From positions 1-64,000 of the forward strand of contig NZ_JASNRA010000002.1 in assembly GCF_030411955.1 (NCBI RefSeq): DNA of 64,000 nt, written 5' to 3'. This document shows, piece by piece, positions 1-7,372 of this stretch; positions within the stretch are counted from its first letter, which is position 1, and each line of letters starts with the position of its first letter. Source of the stretch: Massilia sp. YIM B02443. Lineage in GTDB: Bacteria > Pseudomonadota > Gammaproteobacteria > Burkholderiales > Burkholderiaceae_D. Under the pieces are notes generated by a model. It ran no database searches, had not been told where the DNA came from, and saw only the letters and a list, made by a program, of their open reading frames with translations. A program made the translations under genes and the position numbers.

Positions 1-6
1 CCCCCT

Positions 7-987
7 ATGCTAAAACATCTCCTCCTCCCACTCGCATCGCTTATCTGCACGCAAGCCATTGCGCAGTCGATTCCACCTCTACCCGGCCCAATCGAGCCTG
101 GCCCCAAAGACACCGAGACCTTCATATGCGCTGTCACAAGCATCAACGAAGACTTCATGGATCGTTCCAGAAACCTCTGGACAACTGCTGCACGCGGTGG
201 CAAGTTCCAAGCGGTCACTCCGATTAAACTACGAGTCAAATCTGAATCGGCCAAAACGGCTACAACAGATGTTTTCAACTTTTATAAAAAATATGCCGCT
301 GCTGCCTATGTGAAGTCGCCGATGTATGACAAAGGTACCCAGCGCACTCAAGAATTTGTTGTTAGCAAATGCGAAGTAGACGCAAGTAGGGCAACAAACG
401 TCGCACTAAAAAAGTTGCCTACTGATGCGTATAAGCCACTTCGAACAGATCGAGAGCAAATTCTGAACTACTTGAAGCTTAACAAGACTCGCCTCACCGA
501 TGAGCAGCTGGCGTCGTTGGTGTCAGACAAGCCCTTCCCCACCGATGCGTTCGAGCGTAGAGACCAAATCCAACAGATTGCAGATCAAAGCAGGATCGAG
601 ATGAAGAAGTTGCCACTTCAGAATATCGTCTTAGAAGGAAACCTTATTCTTGGCAAGTACGATTTCGATACTAACACCTTTGATTTGTCGAACCTTAAAT
701 CTAGCGCCGAAAAATACGTGTATGAGTCTGAACGCGGCAAGACTGCGAGGACACCCACATATAAACTGACTGTACCTGCCAAGTTCTTGGCTTATAAACC
801 GGCGTCTATAGCCGAAGCGAAGAAAATCGAACGTGCTCGCAATCACAGTTCTTACATGCAACTGAAGAGTTACATACAGGTGACGGAAGCAACCTATGGA
901 CAAGGCGTACTGATCAACGCTAATCTGGCTGGAATTGAAGTGAGGACTCGAGAAGGTGAACTCCTTTTCACCCTATTTGCACAGTAA
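7..987 (+). CDS. Secreted protein of unknown function (island cargo)
   Basis: A 326-aa protein with a clear Sec signal peptide: positive N-end (MLKH), hydrophobic core and a likely cleavage after AIAQ, about residue 20. The mature part is hydrophilic and rich in Lys, Thr and Arg, with no membrane segment, lipobox or motif that I recognise. Only two cysteines are obvious in the mature chain, so a disulfide is possible. The start is chosen because the signal peptide begins at this Met; the ribosome-binding site lies before the window edge. AT-rich codon use matches the recombinase operon, suggesting it travelled with the element. The following hairpin at 1005-1039 probably ends its transcript. 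The product could be periplasmic or exported; no activity can be assigned. Confidence 0.6.
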   Translation: MLKHLLLPLASLICTQAIAQSIPPLPGPIEPGPKDTETFICAVTSINEDFMDRSRNLWTTAARGGKFQAVTPIKLRVKSESAKTATTDVFNFYKKYAAAAYVKSPMYDKGTQRTQEFVVSKCEVDASRATNVALKKLPTDAYKPLRTDREQILNYLKLNKTRLTDEQLASLVSDKPFPTDAFERRDQIQQIADQSRIEMKKLPLQNIVLEGNLILGKYDFDTNTFDLSNLKSSAEKYVYESERGKTARTPTYKLTVPAKFLAYKPASIAEAKKIERARNHSSYMQLKSYIQVTEATYGQGVLINANLAGIEVRTREGELLFTLFAQ

Positions 988-1004
988 ACGCGATCGTAAA
1001 TGAA

Positions 1005-1039
1005 AAGAGAAATGAAATCAGCGTGATTTCATTTCTCTT
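1005..1039. terminator. Perfect 16-bp inverted repeat, bidirectional terminator candidate
   Basis: Arms at 1005-1020 and 1024-1039 are perfect reverse complements with a 3-nt loop (GCG). The stem is AT-rich and T-runs lie at both edges. It sits between the convergent genes ending at 987 and 1100, which fits a shared terminator. The T-tracts are interrupted, so the terminator reading is probable but not certain. Confidence 0.6.
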
Positions 1040-1099
1040 AACTTATTGATACAATCATAGACAGTAGGCAGCCCATCAGGAAACAAAATTAAGCTGAAC

Positions 1100-1522
1100 T
1101 CACCCCGAAGCCCAGAGCAAATTAACCTCGCCGATATCTAACGAGTCTCCGTGAATACTGTCCTTTTGCATAGTACCATCCTGGCACTTATAGAAATAAA
1201 CCCCAGGACAACTGACGCTTTCAAAAACTTCCTCCACTGTGCGCATCGCGTAGTCCTCGCGGTCCTCACGCTTGGATTGGAGGCTAATTTTAACCTTCGA
1301 AAAATCTCCTCCGATAAGAAGCTCGACCACATCCCCGAAATTATCAAGAATAAATCGAGCGTAATAACATTCGTCGTCAACTATGACCAATGCGTCTACG
1401 TGAAACAGCTGCACGTTTAACGATAATTCAACCGATCGATAACACTGCATTCCGGGCCGAGAAAAAATTGCCTGGAGGACATCGGAGTTCTTACACTTCC
1501 ACTGTTGGTCTACTTGGAACAT
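1100..1522 (-). CDS. Hypothetical protein (island cargo)
   Basis: A 140-aa acidic protein beginning MFQVDQQWKC with no signal peptide or membrane segment. Alternating hydrophobic patterns around residues 30-75 suggest a small alpha/beta fold, but I recognise no family. There are several cysteines (about residues 10, 27, 53, 106 and 114) without a metal-binding spacing. No convincing Shine-Dalgarno precedes the start, and other frames are also open here, so the call rests on length, composition and the convergent terminator-like hairpin before 1100. It is probably cargo of the element. Confidence 0.45.
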   Translation of the reverse strand: MFQVDQQWKCKNSDVLQAIFSRPGMQCYRSVELSLNVQLFHVDALVIVDDECYYARFILDNFGDVVELLIGGDFSKVKISLQSKREDREDYAMRTVEEVFESVSCPGVYFYKCQDGTMQKDSIHGDSLDIGEVNLLWASG

Positions 1523-1735
1523 GTTAGAGAGGTGAACAGGATGAGTAGAGCAGGACCGGCGATCCTACGTTAAACGTAGAATATAACCCAAATTTACCGG
1601 ATTGGCACGGTTTTCGCTAGGAATTTAAAAGAAATTTCTTATCACGGCATGTCGCTCATCAATGGAGGAATGACATGACTTTTAGGGAATGTTCCAGCTG
1701 AATCGGACTTACGGCTGTAAGACTTATGGCAGTGA

Positions 1736-2203
1736 TCACGCGACAGACTTCAATGAACGTTTGTGAACAAGACTAGAATCCCGGTCTACCGCGTCGAGCG
1801 GGCTGTCAAGTCTCCAATAATCGATACCCTGCATATGCGCATTTGCCGCCCATCTCGCAAACTGTTCTAGAAAAAGCGCCTCGGCTTTCTTAAGCCGAGC
1901 GATTTCAGCCCGCTGTGTTTCAATAATTAGAAGAGCTTGGTCCAGCTCGACAATTCCAGTATGCTTTTTTACAGAAGGACCCTGTGCTAGATATTCGTTC
2001 TTCTTGGCGTAGGCGGCTTGAACTAATTCATGCTTCGCTAATGCCTGCCGGGTGTACTCAACCTGAGTAGAACGCTCAATAGCATCGATAAGTGCGTCCC
2101 AAGTCAGGCGACCCTCTGACCAACGATCAATAATAAACAGAATGCCGGCGATCCGCTCTTCTGTCAGGTTCGGCGCCCTTTTTTTCTTCTCGTTATTTTT
2201 CAA
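1736..2203 (-). CDS. TnpC-like HTH/coiled-coil accessory protein of the recombinase operon
   Basis: A 155-aa basic protein, last gene of the leftward recombinase operon. The N-terminal half (about residues 10-70) looks like a helix-turn-helix module, with TRQALAKHELVQAAY resembling the recognition-helix region of Tn554 TnpC-type proteins. Residues about 80-120 form a predicted coiled coil (IVELDQALLIIETQRAEIAR). In Tn554, TnpC is a small third transposition protein that affects efficiency or orientation; a similar role is inferred. The start is TTG at 2203, 13 bp after the stop of the upstream gene, with only a weak AGG as ribosome site, so translational coupling is likely. It could alternatively regulate the operon. 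Confidence 0.7.
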   Translation of the reverse strand: MKNNEKKKRAPNLTEERIAGILFIIDRWSEGRLTWDALIDAIERSTQVEYTRQALAKHELVQAAYAKKNEYLAQGPSVKKHTGIVELDQALLIIETQRAEIARLKKAEALFLEQFARWAANAHMQGIDYWRLDSPLDAVDRDSSLVHKRSLKSVA

Positions 2204-2216
2204 CGTATCGAGCCTA

Positions 2217-4313
2217 TCAATTCTGTGACTTCGTTAAACCAAGCAATGAGAACCCGCCCTCCTGCGCCGGTTTCGAATTTCCTTTCACGGCGCCAAGTTC
2301 AGTGTGGCCGCTATCTTCAGCCGCAATGCTGCGAACATGCTCAATTCTAGAATAATTTCCTGCTCCGTTCAACCGGATGGGGACGCCATATGGTACGTTT
2401 GGATGGTCCAAGATAGAAATGAGGTCGGACGCTCGTTTCAATTTAATTTTCTGTCGTTCAAGCCAGCGATCGGCTCCATATACACCGGATTCACAAGCAG
2501 CCTCAGCTCTAGCTATTAAAGACTCCAGCTCTTCTCGTTCGCGCCTTATATTAGTTTCTTTGACCAAATCACCTTTGATACAAAACTGCTCACTGCAATC
2601 TAAACATTCCTCATGTTTTTCACACGGGGCTGCCGAGAAATCGTGTACGCAGTAGCCGAACGCTGTGGTATGCCCTGATTCGATCCCTAGACGTTTGAAT
2701 TCGTGCCTGGCATACAACTGTATCGGGCTGGCCTTAGCCACTGGAAGAGTCGATGTCGCGTCACCAACAAGCAGCGCTGCCCTATTTGCAATTTCAGAAC
2801 TACCTACATGGTTGTAGGCCTCACCGCGAGAAGTCCGACCTGACCAAAGGTCAATGTCAATATCTGACAACTCACCGCTCTCGTGAGCAAGGTGGTTCAA
2901 ATAGTGACGAAACGAGTGTGAAGACACTTTGAAGGGGACCACAACTCCATCCACTACGTCTGCAAGTCCCACTTTGGCGAAAATCGACGTCTTATTTCGA
3001 CCGTCTAAACGATAATTGAGATCTACTCGATCCATCGGAACATAGATGCACAAATACGGCAAACGGGCGGTATTACTGAATTTCGGAAGGGTGAAGAGGA
3101 GTTCACTGCATTTCCAACGCTGGGTGTTATCTGCATACGGAAAATGCCGTGGCAGATTCTTGATAACCGCATCTTCCAAATCGGCAAACCGATGGAGATA
3201 TTTTCGCCCATCTAATTTAGCGACAGGAAGTTGATTGCTCTTGCACCATGTATATGGATCGATCGTCTCGTCTCCCCACAAGATCAAAGAAATTTCGGAT
3301 CGAGTGACTAGCTCTTTATTCCGTAAATACTCAAGGTGCTTAGGAAGGTAAATTTTTGTAGGCATCGAACGCGCAGGTGAAATCTGATCTTCATACCATT
3401 TTGCGATTTTACGAGCAGGCTCAGTAATCTTCTTTATACGTCCGATTGCATCTCTTACTAAATCTTGCATTACTCCTGGGATGGCTTTCAGTTGGGGCAG
3501 CGCTCCTTTTGAGGGCCACCAACGCAGCGCATATCCGAGCGAACCGTCACCTAGCGTTGTTGACTCGCAGTCAACCAGCAACGAAACGACTTCATTCGCC
3601 CGGTCTGGGGAGCTCAACATCAACGCACACATCGAAGAATAGACAATGTCCTCTGGATCAGAAGCTAGATGATAAGCGTTGCCGAGCGCTGTAAGAATTT
3701 CGCTACTTGGCAGCTTTCTAAGCCGGCGCTTCTCGAATTCCTCGCCGAGACGTCCGCGCGAAACCGGTGCTTCGAGCGGGCTTCGCCACTGGATAGGTGC
3801 GTCACCAATCATTTTGTCGTCTAGCAATGACGAAATTTTTTGCAATACGCATGCGATACCGTGTGCGGCTTCCGCACTGTGCTTTTCCGTTATGACGTTT
3901 GCCGCGATATTGAAGACGCTCGATGTTAGTTTCGTGGGGCTACTATGACCGCAAGCATTTAGCGCATGATCTAGCGCACGAAGCGCCTGAAGATCTCTAA
4001 CAAAAGTTACCTTCTGAGTAAGCTCATATTGATAGACAACATATGCCTTCGCGAATTGCAAAAAAGGCCCGGAGATCCACGCGATCTGGACATTCTTACT
4101 CGGCCGTGGCTGCCCCCATGCGCCAAAAACGATTGTAGTCTGACTGCGTTTTGATTTCTGCGCGACCTGCGCCGTGACGTCCCAAATATTCGAATTGAAA
4201 TTAAAATTGCTGCCGAATGCAGCGCTACTCCTCGCCTGAGCAACAAAATTCGCCAAATTTAATTCTGAAGCAATGACTCGCTTCGACGAAAATTGAACAA
4301 CTGAATTGCTCAT
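2217..4313 (-). CDS. Third, large divergent tyrosine recombinase-like protein with C-terminal Cys cluster
   Basis: A 698-aa protein, third of the recombinase trio. Tyrosine-recombinase features are recognisable but spread out: an Arg I candidate at R238 (SPDRANEVV), the box II HSFRH at 466-470 and a nucleophile candidate at Y500 (GEAYNH). The ~230-residue gap between Arg I and box II is much longer than in ordinary integrases and includes an inserted region. Downstream are C555, C564, C570, C573 and C578, a likely zinc-binding cluster, then a charged helical segment. The start overlaps the stop of the preceding gene by ATGA (4310-4313), indicating coupled translation. Whether it catalyses strand exchange or is a structural partner cannot be told from sequence. 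Confidence 0.75.
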   Translation of the reverse strand: MSNSVVQFSSKRVIASELNLANFVAQARSSAAFGSNFNFNSNIWDVTAQVAQKSKRSQTTIVFGAWGQPRPSKNVQIAWISGPFLQFAKAYVVYQYELTQKVTFVRDLQALRALDHALNACGHSSPTKLTSSVFNIAANVITEKHSAEAAHGIACVLQKISSLLDDKMIGDAPIQWRSPLEAPVSRGRLGEEFEKRRLRKLPSSEILTALGNAYHLASDPEDIVYSSMCALMLSSPDRANEVVSLLVDCESTTLGDGSLGYALRWWPSKGALPQLKAIPGVMQDLVRDAIGRIKKITEPARKIAKWYEDQISPARSMPTKIYLPKHLEYLRNKELVTRSEISLILWGDETIDPYTWCKSNQLPVAKLDGRKYLHRFADLEDAVIKNLPRHFPYADNTQRWKCSELLFTLPKFSNTARLPYLCIYVPMDRVDLNYRLDGRNKTSIFAKVGLADVVDGVVVPFKVSSHSFRHYLNHLAHESGELSDIDIDLWSGRTSRGEAYNHVGSSEIANRAALLVGDATSTLPVAKASPIQLYARHEFKRLGIESGHTTAFGYCVHDFSAAPCEKHEECLDCSEQFCIKGDLVKETNIRREREELESLIARAEAACESGVYGADRWLERQKIKLKRASDLISILDHPNVPYGVPIRLNGAGNYSRIEHVRSIAAEDSGHTELGAVKGNSKPAQEGGFSLLGLTKSQN

Positions 4314-5908
4314 GAGTCGGCTTTCTCGTTACATTGCAAGATGACTTGCGCTACAGCTAATATCGTACGATCATGAAGCATCGTCATGTGCACGTCTTTT
4401 TCAAAATCTGCAGAACGTTTCCTGCGACGCTCCCAAAGAAAATCGAATATCAATTCGTGTGGAGCATCTTTCCATGGGCGGAATTTCTTACATGTATAAC
4501 AAGCGACAGGGGCTGCATAACCACAATAACCGGTCTTATCACATTTCCCCAACTGCTCGCCCGAGGGGACTAACCTTAAATCCCTAATAACCGCTCCGTT
4601 AGATCGGTTATCTGCCTCAGTCAAAAACTCGCCCCGGAACGCCTGAGCAAGCGGAGCCAGTTCAAATGCCAACGATTTATCAAGCCGATCCTGAAGACGT
4701 GAGGTCGCAGCAATATACGGTTTGCTGCTCCTAATATCTCGGTGTCCAAGCATCGCTGCTAGCACGGGAGCAGGAACATTGTCCGCAGCCAATCTAGTGC
4801 CATACGTCTTCCTTAATCGCCGCGCATTCAGAACAATTCTATTTCCCACACGCTCGGATGAGAAATCGAGACTATCAAACACGTTTCTTAGCACATCAAT
4901 TACGGAACTGACCGCCATGTGTAATGACAAATTTGCGCCACTGTTTTTAGACTCGCGGCTTTCTTCTCCGCGCCCCTTATTAGCTGTCGGAAAAATTGGC
5001 TGGGGAATACCAACGTCACAATATACTTCATCAGTAAACAACGGTGATTGGTCGATATCATTTACGAGTCCGTCAAACATCTTTTCCTGATTACGGCCAT
5101 GCTTGTAAAGTAAGCTACCAATTTCATCGATAACCGGCCACTCATACATTTCATCCCGTGGAATCTGACCTCGTTGCTTAATACGTGGAATCGAAATTGA
5201 AAAGGATTCAGTTCCGTTATCTGTTTTCCGCAAGACGTCACAGACCTTAAGCAGCGCAACCTGACGTGGGCGAATTCCCAACGCCGTGACAAGCCACGTT
5301 ATTAAGAATTCGTGTTCCTTCAATCTTGCTTCAGCATATGCATCGATGAGGCTTTCGTAATAGCCCTTGAATTCGTTATCAGTTAACGGACCTGAGATCG
5401 GATCCCATGTCAGCACAGACTCGCCAACGATTCGACGAGTTACCTTCTGTCGCCTCAAAAACTCGAGAACTGCTTCATCGATCCCAGTAAAACGATTTTT
5501 CGTCCAACGCTCGATAACACCTCGAAATAAAAATTTGTAATCCTCAAGTACGTTCGCATCATTCCAAAAGTGACGCACACCGGCCAAATCAATACGTTCT
5601 AAAATCGTTCCAATAGATAACGATTCAATAAATTTTTCAACGCTTTTGTGACACTTAACCAAATAAAGCGGCGATACTTCCTGCGCCGCATGAACCAAAA
5701 TGACCTTTATATTTTGAACAAAATCGTCAGAAACGTTGCGACGAAGAAAACAGAAATCTATATACACCCAATCCAGACCATCATAAAAGTCCCAAACATC
5801 AGCCCGTGGATTGAATTGCACGCCAGAAACAGTTATAGCAAAGTCAGGCAATTTTGGAGCGCCTAACGAAGCTACAGCGACTGAGTTCTGGGTGCCTCCA
5901 TTTTTCAT
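4310..5908 (-). CDS. Second tyrosine recombinase of the trio, with C-terminal Cys cluster
   Basis: A 532-aa protein. The catalytic domain lies around residues 195-410: Arg I R213 (GIRPRQ), a beta-hairpin Lys candidate K244, box II RRLRKTYGTR at 363-372 with R366 as Arg II, the third-box His H389 (LGHRD) and the nucleophile Y398 (KPYIA). The first His of the usual HxxR is replaced by Arg363. The N-terminal ~190 residues would be the core-binding region. After the catalytic domain, C456, C462, C470 and C473 suggest a small zinc-binding module like that in the third protein. It overlaps both neighbours by ATGA, so the three recombinases are probably made in fixed ratio and act together as in Tn554 or RIT elements. 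Confidence 0.85.
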   Translation of the reverse strand: MKNGGTQNSVAVASLGAPKLPDFAITVSGVQFNPRADVWDFYDGLDWVYIDFCFLRRNVSDDFVQNIKVILVHAAQEVSPLYLVKCHKSVEKFIESLSIGTILERIDLAGVRHFWNDANVLEDYKFLFRGVIERWTKNRFTGIDEAVLEFLRRQKVTRRIVGESVLTWDPISGPLTDNEFKGYYESLIDAYAEARLKEHEFLITWLVTALGIRPRQVALLKVCDVLRKTDNGTESFSISIPRIKQRGQIPRDEMYEWPVIDEIGSLLYKHGRNQEKMFDGLVNDIDQSPLFTDEVYCDVGIPQPIFPTANKGRGEESRESKNSGANLSLHMAVSSVIDVLRNVFDSLDFSSERVGNRIVLNARRLRKTYGTRLAADNVPAPVLAAMLGHRDIRSSKPYIAATSRLQDRLDKSLAFELAPLAQAFRGEFLTEADNRSNGAVIRDLRLVPSGEQLGKCDKTGYCGYAAPVACYTCKKFRPWKDAPHELIFDFLWERRRKRSADFEKDVHMTMLHDRTILAVAQVILQCNEKADS

Positions 5909-7227
5909 TTCAGATTTCTCTTTCTAAAGCCGTGAATTTTTTCTTGCACCTTGATTGATTCTTGCTGGGCTTTCTTGTTAATCGCCAATGTCGAATAGTA
6001 ATTCGGCATCTTACTCTTATCGGACCATCCATTTTGATTTTTCATGAGGTCTTCGCGAGTTTTGTCCTGCATATTAGATTCAAACGCGTGCATTGTAAAG
6101 AGGGAATTCCATGTGTGTCGTAACACGTGCGCACTTAATGTCGGCGGAAGCCCAGATACTTTTCTCCTAAGGGCATAGAAAATATCACGAGCTGCACTTT
6201 GGCTTAATGCCTCTCCCCGCCGGCTGGATACAAACAGATATCCGTGACTTGCGTTAACGTAGTCACGCCGCATTTCAAGATATTCTTCGGTGAATTCAAG
6301 CAAGGTATCGTTAATGCGCAACTCGCGTTCGTTCGTTTTCACCAGAGGAGGGTCGCTTCTAGGATCGTGCGGATTGTCTGGACGCCGAACGATTTTAGCC
6401 GAGCCAGAACCAAAAATAATATCTTCTAAGGTCAACCCGAGTGCTTCACCCTTCCGAAGGGCAACGTCGAGCAGCCAGTAGATATAGAGACGGTTTCGGT
6501 AGCGATTGAAACCGGGACGCCATGGATTCTCTGGAGATTCTGGGTCCAACACCTCGTGCAGTCGCGTTATCACTTCGGTCGTCAGCCCCATGCGTTTCAT
6601 TTTTGATTTCCTATTTCCGCGATGGATACGCTTTGACTTGATCGCCCCGAGGGCTGCGTCAACATTTGCCCTCGTAGCGAGCTGGATAGAACTATCCGCA
6701 TCAATACGCATGATTTCGCGAGCAGTGAGCCATCGCAGATAGCTATGGATGTAGCCAAGGCGAATGTTTGTAGTGCCACGATGAACAGAGAGAACCGGAC
6801 GTTCCGGCGTGCGCGCGCGGAACGCCTGCAGCAACTTTGCTCCGTTTTTAAATTTGAATTTGGGTTTGGCCCGAGCGTCGGGCGCGCCGGGAGGAACATT
6901 CAATCTAATTTGAATTTCGGAAAACTGGAGTTTACAAAGGGAAGTAAGCTGCTCCACTTCACCCATATCGAAGAGTCTGCCACTCTTGTGAATCCGGTAA
7001 TGGACGTCGATCGATTTCGAATTCAAAAATAAAATTAGTATTCGGATCGCATACATCGCTTGTTTTATTGTCGAGTGCGCATCTCCGCGCTTTCGCAACT
7101 CGAGCATCGCAAAAACGGTGGGGTCGATGAGAGGGACGCCGGTCTCTGCATCGACGAGCATCGCAAAACGCTCTCCAGAGACCCACTTTATTGATCTAAC
7201 AGAAAGCTCGGGGATACTTGTTGACAT
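5905..7227 (-). CDS. First tyrosine recombinase/integrase of the trio
   Basis: A 440-aa site-specific recombinase that opens the operon. An N-terminal SAM-like core-binding domain covers about residues 35-195. The catalytic domain has R258 (ALRKGEALGL), K297, box II H367-V-L-R370-H, Trp401 at the usual His/Trp position, and Y410 or Y411 as nucleophile, so all key residues are present. A strong minus-strand promoter (TTGACG at 7278-7283, TATTAT at 7255-7260, 17-bp spacer) lies just upstream and includes a palindrome. Its start codon overlaps the -35 element of a candidate rightward sbcB promoter. It presumably recognises the attachment site near sbcB together with its two partners. Confidence 0.9.
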   Translation of the reverse strand: MSTSIPELSVRSIKWVSGERFAMLVDAETGVPLIDPTVFAMLELRKRGDAHSTIKQAMYAIRILILFLNSKSIDVHYRIHKSGRLFDMGEVEQLTSLCKLQFSEIQIRLNVPPGAPDARAKPKFKFKNGAKLLQAFRARTPERPVLSVHRGTTNIRLGYIHSYLRWLTAREIMRIDADSSIQLATRANVDAALGAIKSKRIHRGNRKSKMKRMGLTTEVITRLHEVLDPESPENPWRPGFNRYRNRLYIYWLLDVALRKGEALGLTLEDIIFGSGSAKIVRRPDNPHDPRSDPPLVKTNERELRINDTLLEFTEEYLEMRRDYVNASHGYLFVSSRRGEALSQSAARDIFYALRRKVSGLPPTLSAHVLRHTWNSLFTMHAFESNMQDKTREDLMKNQNGWSDKSKMPNYYSTLAINKKAQQESIKVQEKIHGFRKRNLK

Positions 7228-7283
7228 ATTCGATTTCCGACTGATAATCGTGGTATAATAGTTATCAGAATTATAAGCGTCAA
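7221..7283. promoter_or_regulatory. Divergent overlapping promoters and palindromic operator for recombinase operon and sbcB
   Basis: Leftward promoter: -35 TTGACG (7278-7283) and -10 TATTAT (7255-7260), 17-bp spacer. Rightward promoter: TTGACA (7221-7226) with GATAAT (7243-7248), 16-bp spacer, or an extended -10 TGGTATAAT (7251-7259). A perfect inverted repeat CTGATAA (7241-7247) / TTATCAG (7262-7268) brackets the leftward -10, so a bound protein would block the recombinase promoter and probably affect the rightward one. All of this is read from the sequence; activity is inferred. Confidence 0.7.
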
Positions 7284-7329
7284 CAACTTTTCGGCGCTTC
7301 CCCTATGAGAATGACGGAGTTGTTTACAA

Positions 7330-7372
7330 ATGAGTGAATTACGTTACTTATGGCACGACTATGAAACCTTTG
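7330..7372. other. Putative attachment-site region / island right junction inside the sbcB 5' end
   Basis: Codons 2-14 of sbcB use AT-ending synonyms in most positions where choice exists (AGT, GAA, TTA, CGT, TAT, TTT). From about 7370 onward the gene switches abruptly to CCG/CGC-type codons. This stretch encodes the invariant ExoI motif WHDYETFG, a good conserved target. The junction is inferred from composition only; no direct repeat partner is visible because the left end is outside the window. Confidence 0.4.

Larger units (their letters stand above)
1..7329. mobile_element. Right-hand part of a genomic island / tyrosine-recombinase-trio element (left end outside window)
   Basis: Base composition and codon use of this stretch are plainly AT-richer than the GC-rich chromosome that starts within sbcB. 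It contains a leftward four-gene recombination operon and two unrecognised genes that look like cargo. The operon sits at the extreme right, pointing into the element, as in many integrated islands where the recombinase operon lies beside the attachment site. The exact right junction may lie a few tens of bases inside sbcB. No terminal inverted repeat was identified and the left end is not visible. Confidence 0.65.

Noticed and set aside
1151..1420. Rightward 89-codon frame over the 140-aa gene
   Set aside because: No ribosome site and it lies opposite a longer frame; likely chance in AT-rich DNA.
1736..7227. Gamma-Mobile-Trio (GmtY/GmtZ/GmtX) islands
   Set aside because: GMT includes a different set with a large non-recombinase partner; here all three large proteins are tyrosine-recombinase-like and the small one resembles TnpC. 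Kept as Tn554/RIT-like instead.
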